Positions 1-8,135 of a DNA stretch of 16,793 nt are shown piece by piece (position 1 is the stretch's first letter; each line of letters opens with the position of its first letter). The stretch lies in assembly GCA_041694255.1 (NCBI GenBank), contig JASMTN010000024.1, forward strand, positions 1 to 16,793. The letters are read 5' to 3'. Origin of the DNA: S009-33 sp041694255 (GTDB lineage Bacteria > Patescibacteriota > Gracilibacteria > Absconditabacterales > Absconditicoccaceae). Made by a program: the position numbers and the translations under genes. The notes under the pieces are model-generated. The model ran no database searches and had not been told where the DNA came from. It saw only the letters and a program-made list of their open reading frames with translations.

Positions 1-41
1 ATCTTTCACATAATTAAGTATATTTAATAATTAAAATTTTA

Positions 42-115
42 TATAGCACTGGTAGTATAATGATGCTATAAAAAAAATCAAGAAAAAATATCACTTTTTT
101 ATAGTGGGTGCTATA
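42..115. repeat. nested inverted repeats, possible transcript end
   Basis: TATAGCAC at 42-49 is the reverse complement of GTGCTATA at 108-115. Inside this pair, CTATAAAAAA near 66-75 pairs with TTTTTTATAG at 95-104. Read on the minus strand, the inner hairpin ends in a T-rich arm about 70 bp beyond the stop of the gene at 177, so it may be a weak terminator. The stems are nearly all A-T, so stability is doubtful. I see no gene in 1-176. The stretch GGTAGTATAATGATGC resembles a tRNA D-arm but has no anticodon or T-arm partner. Confidence 0.35.
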
Positions 116-176
116 TACAAAAAACCTAAGCTATCTAAAGCCTAGGGTAAGAGTATTTTAAATTTATTTATAATTT

Positions 177-2195
177 TTATCTTTTAAGTATATGATGAAT
201 ATATCTATTATCATCTGACCTATCTATCCATCAACATACTCAATTAGTGCTTCAAAACTTTTCTTGACATTCTCATAAACATTTTTGTTTTGTTAGCACA
301 TCAGCAAAATTTGTATATGACAATAACTTCTCATTTGGAGATATAACCTGACCATCTTTTAATATTTTTCTTGTGCTCAATAACTTATAAGTTCATAAAT
401 AACATTGTCATAATGCTACACAAGCATCTTGCTCTTTTTTGTATCAATCATTACATTTAACTTGTTTTTCTTCTCTTCAACTTTTTTCCCATTTAAAACC
501 ATTTAGATTACACCTAAATTTTTGTGAGTAAGCTACCTTTCAAGTATCATTATCAACTTCTTTTGTAATTGTAACACTTCAAGAAGTTTTTTGAGGAACA
601 CTATATCCATCAATAGTTGTAGGGAAACATCATTTAGCTGCTCTTTCTTGATATGCTTTTCTTTGATCAGCTTCTTTTCTGGTTTTTTCATCTTGATTTA
701 TAACACTATTTGCCCTATTGATATCAGCTTCGCTTGGATTACAGTTTCAATTATCCTTTACTATAACATATTTTCTACTAGAATCTCATATTAAATTACA
801 ATAATATCATTTATCCTTTGATCATTGACTTATTAATGCATAAGTTCTTTTTTTTGTGCTTTCTCTAGGTCATACAACCGTTCTACCATTTCAAGAGCAG
901 TCATTACTATCAAAACCTTGATAAGTATAAGAATAAAGACATGAGTTTAAATTTTTGGATGCAGTTACATTCTCTTCCATAGAACATATAACCTCACTCA
1001 TTGCAGATCAATTAGCCCAGATTGACCATAAAGATGAATTATATTTTGCTATTTTTCAATCATAATTAGCAGATCATCTTTCAGAAGTTTTAAGGGGATG
1101 ATCTCTTGTATAATAATTCTTTTTATAATTAGTAAAGTTTTTATATCACTTTGATTGACAATAAGCCCATGCATTTTCATCGGTTGGCCAAATTGGATAT
1201 TTTAATCAATTAATTATAAAGTAAGGATTTTCAAATGTTTCTGTTTCAATTTGTTCTTCTTTTTTACAAGCTCATTTATGTTTTATTTCTACATTTCAAG
1301 CTTTACAAGAATTAGAATATGTTTTTCAATTAACTCAACATACTGGACTATATTCCATAGTGCATATTTTTTGATCTTCATTATCTTCTCAATTCTCATT
1401 TTCTTCTTCAATAAGTCTATTATATTCTGCTTCAATTTTATCATGATAATCCCATACATTAAATCATTCTTCTTCACAATATTGTTCTACTATATTTTCT
1501 GTAGCTTTTTTTAATATTTTATTTTCTTCTTTTTCAGCTTCTGTTGGGGTATAATTTTTCATTTCATTATAATATTCTTCAATTGCATCTTTTTTTATTT
1601 TATACACAAGTTCTTCATTATCATCATTTCCCACATCTCATGTTCAAACACTTGGATTATCTTCTCATTCTTGTTCACAACTTTCCAGTCATAGCTCACA
1701 CATTAAGTTGCTTACAGTATTATCTTCTACTTGTCTTGCTTTTTCTTCTTCTATATTTGTTTTTAAGTATCATAACATACTCGATGTTATCTCATTGGTT
1801 GCATATGCTTCATTTTCCAATAACTCATCTACTTGTTCTATCAATCATCATAAAAATTCTACATATTCTTCTTTTGTCTTTTCTTCTTTAAATGAAAATA
1901 TTGCTTCCAATGCTTGATCTAGTTTGTCTTTATATGGCACCATTTGTTCTTCTTCTCATTCTTCCACAGAACCTATAACTCAACAATCTTCTCATTCACT
2001 ACATATACTATAGTAGTATTCTCATCATTGTTCATAACACTCACTTCTTTCATATGCTGTATATATTCCATCATTTCTTTCTTTTGCTTCCATACATTCA
2101 CTTTCACTTCCATATCATGGCGAGGTGCTTATTCACCATGTTTGTCATATTCATACTATTCACATTAACACAATTCACAATAACTTTTTTTTCAT
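177..2195 (-). CDS. secreted cysteine-rich protein with Kazal-type protease-inhibitor module
   Basis: This is a 672-residue reading frame (table 25, stop TAA). The signal peptide is residues 1-21 (MKKKLLGIVLMGIVGIGQTW), so the protein is exported. Residues 34-71 form a cysteine module (C34, C53, C65, C71; YERSECYE, YYYSIC) shared with the gene at 6098-7999. Residues about 80-270 are acidic and probably helical. Residues 278-310 match Kazal inhibitors: C278-TMEYSPV-C286-GVNGKTYSNS-C297 and GAC310. Metallo or serine catalytic motifs were not seen. Residues 311-672 are cysteine- and tryptophan-bearing and unrecognised. Kazal domains block serine proteases by substrate mimicry; Met280 would be the P1 residue. 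The start is chosen by the signal peptide and by a promoter 38 bp upstream. I infer a surface or secreted antiprotease; the Kazal call is firm, the overall role is not. Confidence 0.88.
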
Positions 2196-2232
2196 TTTTG
2201 GTTTTTTTATAAATAAAAATTACCACAATGTC

Positions 2233-2261
2233 ATTATATAAATTTTTGATATTGATTTCAA
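2233..2261 (-). promoter_or_regulatory. sigma70-type promoter of the Kazal protein gene
   Basis: On the minus strand, TTGAAA (2261-2256) is followed by a 17-bp spacer and a perfect TATAAT (2238-2233). Transcription would begin near 2226, about 30 bases before the ATG at 2195. The promoter lies just past the stop of the DAHP synthase fragment, so the Kazal gene does not depend on upstream transcription. Confidence 0.7.
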
Positions 2262-2272
2262 GTAGAAGTTTT

Positions 2273-2689
2273 TTAATAAAAACATTTATCTAACTTATTC
2301 AGCAATTGGATACTATCTTCAAAATTTATACAAGAATCTGTAATGCTTACTCAATATTTTAAATTTTTTTTATCATCTTTGCATGGGTCAAATTTTTGAT
2401 TTCATTCATTTATATTGCTTTCTATCATGACTCAGACTATATTTTTATTTCAGTTTTTTAGTTGATATGCTATGTTTTCACCAACAAGTATTTGGTTTTT
2501 GTGATTTTTTTGACTATTTCAATGAGACAAATCTATGACTACATGAGGATTTTCGTTATTTTCTACAAGTTCTTTAATTGTTTTTTTTATATTGTCTTTA
2601 TCATAGTTTGGTCAATTTTCACCTCATCTTAATATAAGATTTAAGTTTTTATTTCAATTTGATTTTATATTTGATACATATCAACTATC
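2273..2689 (-). pseudogene. C-terminal half of type I DAHP synthase (AroF/G/H family)
   Basis: These 138 codons encode the distal part of 3-deoxy-D-arabino-heptulosonate 7-phosphate synthase, the first enzyme of the shikimate pathway. Visible motifs are LILRGGENGPNYD, VVIDLSHGNSQKNH, VGVMIESNINEGNQ and YGVSITDSCINFED. They supply the family's metal-binding His, Glu and Asp (H268, E302, D326 in E. coli AroG). The metal-binding Cys61 and the KPRT phosphoenolpyruvate region belong to the missing first ~200 residues. The frame opens after a TAA at 2690-2692 and has no start codon before LILRGG, so it cannot make an enzyme. Conserved glycines use TGA, so the fragment decayed in, or came from, a table-25 genome. 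It cannot be assigned to AroF, AroG or AroH. Family identity is very likely; the cause of truncation (deletion, recombination or assembly join) is unknown. Confidence 0.85.
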
Positions 2690-2886
2690 TTATCATATAC
2701 TTTATCTAATATAAAACTTTCAAACTTTTCTTCTGTTTGGAATTTTTCTAATGTAAAAGTTTCATTAAGTTCTTTAACTTGTTCCTGTTCTGCCTTCTTT
2801 TCAAGGTCATTTATAATATCCTCCCAATTTCAAAAAACTGGAGCAAACAACATTAACATCATTGAAACAATAGATAATTTCTTCAT
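2665..2886 (-). CDS. short signal-peptide ORF, probable 5' remnant
   Basis: This 73-residue ORF starts with a credible signal peptide (MKKLSIVSMMLMLFAPVFG) followed by a charged, helix-prone segment rich in Glu and Lys that ends with VYDKIVDMYQI and TAA. It overlaps the DAHP synthase fragment by 25 bp in a different frame; a -1 shift would join them. The exported leader makes no sense for a cytoplasmic DAHP synthase, so I infer that the front of a secreted-protein gene was joined to the back of another gene, or that the ORF is a small secreted protein in its own right. It has its own promoter-like sequence upstream. The family is not recognised. Confidence 0.5.
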
Positions 2887-2952
2887 AGTTGTATATTAAA
2901 ATATAAACATAAAAGTTAATACTAATTAAACATAAAAATGTGACATAGAAAA

Positions 2953-2980
2953 ATTGTATGATTAAAAAAAGTATTTTCAA
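2953..2980 (-). promoter_or_regulatory. promoter upstream of the short signal-peptide ORF
   Basis: On the minus strand, TTGAAA (2980-2975), a 16-bp spacer and TACAAT (2958-2953) lie about 70 bp before the ATG at 2886. A working promoter here would mean the truncated locus is still transcribed. Confidence 0.45.
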
Positions 2981-3002
2981 GAAAAAAGCAATATTTTTTG
3001 TA

Positions 3003-3030
3003 TTGACTTTAATGTGTTTTTTTATATACA
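3003..3030 (+). promoter_or_regulatory. promoter of the AAA+ unfoldase gene
   Basis: TTGACT at 3003-3008, a 16-bp spacer and TATACA at 3025-3030 lie 34 bp before the ATG at 3065. It is divergent from the promoter at 2953-2980. No Shine-Dalgarno sequence is visible in the A/T-rich leader. Confidence 0.55.
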
Positions 3031-3064
3031 GAAAAATATTTAATTAATTTAATAGTAAATTACC

Positions 3065-4729
3065 ATGAAAAATAAAGAAGAAATTCTATTATTAGAAGAT
3101 AAATGAGATAATATAAAAAATAGAAAATCCAGAATAATTGAAGATATATCAAATAGTATAATAAAATTAATAGAGTGAGATAAAGATAATATTGAATTAG
3201 ATCCCAATATAAAAAATACACTAGAACAAGAGATTTTTGAAAAATTTTCTGAAAAAATTGTTTGACAAAAAGATGCAAAAATAGCACTTGTAAATGCAAT
3301 TATAAATAATTTATTTTCAATAAGACCTAAAAAATGACCTTTATGAGTTTTTTTCTTTACATGACCTTCTTGAGTTGGTAAAACCCAAATTGCTAGAACA
3401 CTTGCTGATACACTGCTTTGATCTGAAGACTATCTAACAAAAATAGATTGTGAAAACTATACAGAAGAGCATACTGCTAATAATCTATTTTGATCACCTA
3501 AAAGTTATGTATGATATTGAGAACCAACACCATTAAATGATATAAAGTTATTTAAAAGCTATCAAACAGCAAAAGCAAACTGAACAGTACATAACCAAAT
3601 AAGATATTTAAACAATTTTTCTATAATACTTTTTGATGAAATTGAAAAAGCACACCCAAAAATACATCAGTCATTATTATCAATGATGTCAGATTGAAAA
3701 ATAAAATTTCCTTCTTGAAAGGAGGATGATAAAAGACTTAATTTTAGTAACACAACTGATATATCAAATAGTATAATTATTTTTACATCAAATATTTGAA
3801 ATAGTAATTTTCTTAGTAATGGTATGTGATTTATAAATCAAAAAAGCAATGAAAACAACAAAGAAGACTTCAAAGAATCATTTAAAAAAACTTTCTCTCC
3901 TGAATTTATATGAAGAATAGATGATTTTATAACATTTGATATGTTAACAAAAGAAGATATATATAAAATAATAAAAATTGAAATAGAAGATTTACAATGG
4001 CATTTTTGAATATTGGACTGAAATATAAAATTAAATGTATCAGATGATGTAATAAATAGTATAATAGAAAAATCACATTCATTGGAATATGGTGCAAGAC
4101 CTGCAATAAAAATGTTCAAAGATACAGTTGAAGCAGATATAAATAATATAATAAATTCTTGACAATTAGTTAGTGCATTTGATAATGATAATTATATCTT
4201 TACAATAGAAGTTAAATTTAAAAAATGAGAATATAAATATCTTTTAACAAAATCATATTGAAATAAAAAAGAATATATAAATAAAATATTATCAAAAATA
4301 GAAGAAGATATAAAATTTGCCTTTATATCAAACAATTATATTGATATAGAATCAAAAATAAAAAAACTTAAAGAAAATGGTGATGTATCAGAAAGCTTTA
4401 TAATAAACAATATAAATAATATATATTACAACCTAATAAATGAATATGATTTAATTCATGAGATTGACTCTTATGAACAAATAATACTATCCTCTCAAGA
4501 GGAAAAAAAGTTATTTAAAAATATATGACGAAGAGTTGTTAAAAAAATAATTGAAAGAAAATTAGATCTATATAATTGAGACATGGATTATGATTCAAAA
4601 GAATTTAAAAAATTATTTATTTCAATATTAAAATACATAAAAGACATAAATTGAAAAGTACTAAACCCAAGCCAAGTAAAAGAAATTATAAAAATTATAG
4701 ATTATTATAAAAAATCTACTTTTGCTTAG
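3065..4729 (+). CDS. single-ring Clp/HSP100 AAA+ unfoldase (ClpA/ClpC D2-like)
   Basis: The 554-residue protein has one AAA+ module, like the second ATPase domain of ClpA/ClpC/ClpB. Residues 100-107 are Walker A (GPSGVGKT, with two of the glycines encoded by TGA). Residues 148-150 (YVG) match the substrate-gripping pore loop. Walker B is ILFDE at 188-192, sensor 1 is the Asn of FTSN near 243, the arginine finger is R284 in SPEFIGRID, and sensor 2 is R345 in GARP. Residues 254-256 (MGF) occupy the place of the IGL/VGF loop by which ClpA/ClpC dock on ClpP. The family uses ATP to unfold proteins, often to feed ClpP. The first ATPase ring, the M-domain and the ClpX zinc finger are absent. About 200 C-terminal residues after sensor 2 are lysine-rich and unrecognised. 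Its 3' end overlaps the convergent gene by 14 bp. Confidence 0.88.
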
Positions 4730-5966
4730 ATAATATTACTATATTTCATATTACATTATTTCATTTTAAAATTTTATATGTAGAATTTTTTGATCTAATT
4801 CATTTTGTATTATTTAGTGAACGACTTCTATAATATGTACTATGTTCTATTTTAATATCTGAAAAGTTATATCATCATATTTCATATTTTATTTTAGGTA
4901 TATTTTTCAAGTGCTTATGCTTTATAATATGATGTAATACAAAATAAAGCAGGATAATATCACTTATTTTATTATTATCTATATGATTTATAAAAAGTGG
5001 AAAGTCTGTAGGATCTTGTAATTCTCTATATCTAGGATTATTTATCCATTGCTTATAGTAATCTATTGTTTTTGATATATTTTTTCTAAAATTACCATCT
5101 GCTTGTAAATATATAAATTCATTTTCTTTTGATCTTAAAAAATGCTGTATTAGATTTTCTAACTTTTTATAATGAGATGATGTTGTAAACTGTATAGGAA
5201 CTGATTTATATTTGGTAGACTTTCAATTAATTGAGTATATCCAATTAAAATCTATTTTTTCTTTTGTATCATCATTGTAAGAAGCTGGTTTTATATATGT
5301 TGCATCATATCAAAGAAATTCTCTTGTTTTATTTTCATATTTCATAGCAACTTCTAAAAATATATTTTCTGAAAAGGTTCATTCATTAAAAAGTTTTGAA
5401 AGTTTATCATGAAAATGATGCTTATGCAAATCAAATCAAGTAAGCTTTATATCTTCAATAAGCTTCACAATAGAAAGAACCTCAGATTCATTAAGTTGTT
5501 CTATATTGTTAGATTCAAATAATTCTTTTATAGATTGATCTTTTAAAAATTTTTTAATAACATCATATAAAACAAAATTAAATCATTTTACAAAAAATAA
5601 ATGAAGCATTCTATTTATTAATACTATTTTTTTATACTGAGTTAAATTTAACTTACTTGAAGCATTTTTAATTATTATAGAGTCTATATTAGGTAAAAAA
5701 CCATGAATCATACAAAGAACAAAAAAACTAGCTGGATTTTTAATATAAGTTGATGGAAGTCAATTAATTGGTTCTATATAAGTTCTATACTCAGCTCTTC
5801 AAGATGTATTTTCTATAAGTTGAACATATATATTAACATCAACTATTCTAGATTGTATCTCAGATTTATTAAAGTTTTTATAAAGATTTTTATAATAATA
5901 ATTTAATATAGAATTAACTTTAGAATATTTATTTGATTTTATAGGTTTTTGATTTAATTTTTCCAT
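4716..5966 (-). CDS. uncharacterised cytoplasmic protein, possible PD-(D/E)xK-like core
   Basis: This is a 416-residue protein without a signal peptide or membrane segment; I do not recognise the family. Residues about 1-200 look helical and basic. Around residues 205-260 there is a Glu in a helix (FLEVAMKYENKTREFLGYD), then KIDFNWIYSINGK, then a strand VPIQFTTSS. The order E, D, Q-x-T is suggestive of nuclease-like PD-(D/E)xK folds with altered catalytic residues, but this is only an inference. The C-terminus holds LLYFVLHHIIKHKH and a lysine-rich tail. The stop TAG at 4716-4718 lies inside the last codons of the convergent AAA+ gene. The start is set by the first in-frame ATG after a consensus -35 promoter; there is no Shine-Dalgarno sequence. 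Confidence 0.8.
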
Positions 5967-5997
5967 TATATATATTTTTAAATTAAATAGCTTTACT

Positions 5998-6027
5998 ATT
6001 GTATAATTAAAATTAAAAATATGTCAA
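5998..6027 (-). promoter_or_regulatory. promoter of the 4716-5966 gene
   Basis: On the minus strand, a perfect TTGACA (6027-6022) is followed by an 18-bp spacer and TACAAT (6003-5998), 31 bp before the ATG at 5966. It lies between the terminator of the preceding minus-strand gene and this gene, so the two are separate transcription units. Confidence 0.65.
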
Positions 6028-6055
6028 AAAATAATTAAAATTATTAATAAATATA

Positions 6056-6087
6056 AAAAAACACAGAAAAAATACTCTGTGTTTTTT
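6056..6087 (-). terminator. intrinsic terminator of the 6098-7999 gene
   Basis: ACACAGA at 6061-6067 pairs with TCTGTGT at 6076-6082 across an eight-base loop, and flanking A5 and T5 runs extend the stem. On the minus strand the hairpin ends in a T run 11 bp after the TAA at 6098. The symmetry would let it stop transcription from either side. Confidence 0.8.
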
Positions 6088-6097
6088 ATATTTATAT

Positions 6098-7999
6098 TTA
6101 TTTTACTAATTTACAAGTATAAGTATCCATACATTCTTCTGTTGTAACTCAAGTCTTCAAACTTGATCTACTCCAGCTATTTCATCATCAACAATCATGA
6201 GTATTTCATATTTGTCTTATTATAGTTCAAGGCAAATCTCAATCTAAATTTTTTCAATTTCATACATATAAACTCATTCTTATATCATAACCAAATGGCT
6301 TATCATTTGTGTCAAAATATAGTCAATTTGTAGCAGGAGTTGATCAGTAGTTGTAGTTAAAAGTAACATCTCATTGATATGTATCACAAACATAAGTTGC
6401 ATCTTGTGCATTTTCATAAGTTGATTGAAGTCCATCATCTCAAAATTCTACACAACCATTTCATTGTTTTAACCATCAATCATTACAACTCATTCTATAA
6501 GTTTCATCACGATAATTATCATTCCATTCATTGTTATCTTCACATTTCCACCATTTAGAATATATAAGTTCTCATCATCTTATATCTTCACTTCTAGTAA
6601 ATCTTTTAATTTCTCATATAGGTTCAGAAGTTAATTTATATCAATCATCACTTGTTATAGCAGCACACTTATCTTCATCTGATATTTTTATATAAACTTT
6701 TTTATCAAAATCCGGAGCATCCCATGATCTATCTTCAAGGTCTCAATGTAAACATCTTAATCTAACATAAGAGTCTTTTTCTATTGAAATATCATCCCTT
6801 GTAAAGTCAAAACCATTATAATTAGTTTGAGTAGTTCATCAATTTTTATCTTTAAACTCTAACATACAATTACTCCATCATTCTGCTTTAACTGTGTATG
6901 AAAACTTTTCTCATAAATTTACAACTTCCTTAGAAAGGTCTAATTCTGCAGTTGTTCATTCAATAGCTTCACCATTTTTATATCAGTTTTCTTTCAAATC
7001 ATTATTATCTTCTTCTCAGTTATTATCACCATTATCAGCTCACTCATCATCTACATTATATGTTTTTTGTAAATCTCATCACCAAAAACAGTATCATCAA
7101 TCAGCAAAGAAGTCATCCTCATTACCAAGACTATCACATAAAGAATTACATTCATTTAATGTTCTATTGCTAAAACTATCTCAGTTTAATCAACCATCAC
7201 TATTAACTGTAATCATACATTGCTTTTTTTCATCACTATCTTCTTTTCAATCATTAGTGTCTTTAGCAACGCAAGAGTTTGACTTTTCTCATCAAGAATT
7301 AGAAAACTTATATTTATATCAATTTGTACAGAAAGATTCATTATAACATTTTTGTAAATCATCTGTTCAACAATCATTTATTATAGCATCACGGAATGCA
7401 CTTGCACTTTGTACAACAGGCTCTTTAGAGTGTTCTGTCCGATAATTATATCAATCAACATCTGGACACCTATCATTTTCATAATATAAATTAGCTATAG
7501 GTCAAGTTAAACTACAATCTAACTTATTAGATCATAAAACATCATTTGGATTAAATTCACTTTCTCAATTAATAAGTTCTTTTTTAAGTTCATTTACCAA
7601 ATAAGTAAATGCTCAAACTAATTGTTGATCATTACTACGTAATGCAATGATTTGTTCTAATTTTTGTATAATTTTCTTTAAGAAAATATTAGAATCTCAT
7701 TCTAAATTATTTGCCTTTTCTAAAAGTTTTTTTAAAAAAGTATCAAGTAGTGTTTGTAATGGATCTTCATCATTAGATGATTGTAAACATCATTCTCACT
7801 CACAAACATTATAATAATAAAGTCACTCTTTTTCATAACAATTGCTTCTTTCATAAGAAGGATATTCTTCATTACCTACCTCTATAGCTTGTTCACAAGC
7901 TTCTATGGTTTCATATCATTCTTGAGATTGATTCACTCAAACTCAAAATGTTGATCATAGGACAAAAAAGCTCATAATAAATAGCAATAGTTTTTTCAT
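6098..7999 (-). CDS. secreted cysteine-rich surface protein, paralogue of the Kazal protein at its N-terminus
   Basis: This is a 633-residue exported protein. The signal peptide covers about residues 1-20 (MKKLLLFIMSFFVLGSTFG). Residues 35-71 carry C35, C54, C66 and C71 with YERSNCYE and YYYNVC, the same module and nearly the same spacing as in the gene at 177-2195. A helical stretch of leucines and lysines follows (about 75-150), also as in that gene. The remainder is acidic with many cysteines and glycines and includes short cysteine segments such as MSCNDGWLKQGNGC, loosely like EGF or sushi repeats. No Kazal motif or enzyme motif was found. It is monocistronic, with a promoter at 8033-8060 and a terminator right after the stop. 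The start is supported by the signal peptide. The function is unknown; a surface or adhesive role is inferred. Confidence 0.85.
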
Positions 8000-8032
8000 T
8001 GTTTTTAATTTAATATATAAATAAACAATAAA

Positions 8033-8060
8033 ATTTTATATAATAATATAATTAAATCAA
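8033..8060 (-). promoter_or_regulatory. promoter of the 6098-7999 gene
   Basis: On the minus strand, TTGATT (8060-8055), a 16-bp spacer and TAAAAT (8038-8033) lie 33 bp before the ATG at 7999. It is back to back with the promoter of the surface operon, so the 136-bp intergenic region may coordinate both. Confidence 0.5.
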
Positions 8061-8070
8061 GTACTTTTTA

Positions 8071-8098
8071 TTGATTTTTTAAAACATAATGATATTAT
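8071..8098 (+). promoter_or_regulatory. promoter of the three-gene surface operon
   Basis: TTGATT at 8071-8076, a 16-bp spacer and TATTAT at 8093-8098 precede the ATG at 8136 by 37 bp. The same -35 hexamer, TTGATT, is used by the divergent promoter about 10 bp away. Confidence 0.5.
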
Positions 8099-8135
8099 TA
8101 AAGTGTTAATTTTATAAATCAAATAAACTTAGTGA

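Noticed and set aside
44..70. tRNA-like D-arm (GGTAGTATAATGATGC)
   Set aside because: No anticodon stem, T-loop GTTCRA or acceptor pairing could be found on either strand.
1251..2168. Several Phe/Ser/Leu-rich plus-strand ORFs
   Set aside because: They are antisense readings of the Glu/Lys-rich Kazal protein gene; their composition mirrors the complementary strand.
2665..2692. Programmed -1 frameshift joining the signal-peptide ORF to the DAHP synthase fragment
   Set aside because: No slippery heptamer is present in the overlap, and the product would be an exported enzyme lacking half of its active site.
3362..3373. UGA as tryptophan or selenocysteine
   Set aside because: UGA stands at Walker A and other invariant glycines, TGG is used for Trp, and the frequency is far too high for selenocysteine.
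6894..7346. A 150-codon plus-strand ORF
   Set aside because: It lies antisense inside the 6098-7999 gene, which has a signal peptide, cysteine modules, a promoter and a terminator. The plus ORF is Ser/Leu/His-rich and has no recognisable motif.
8000..8135. Origin or attachment site in the AT-rich divergent intergenic region
   Set aside because: No repeats, DnaA-box clusters or integrase are nearby; back-to-back promoters explain the region.
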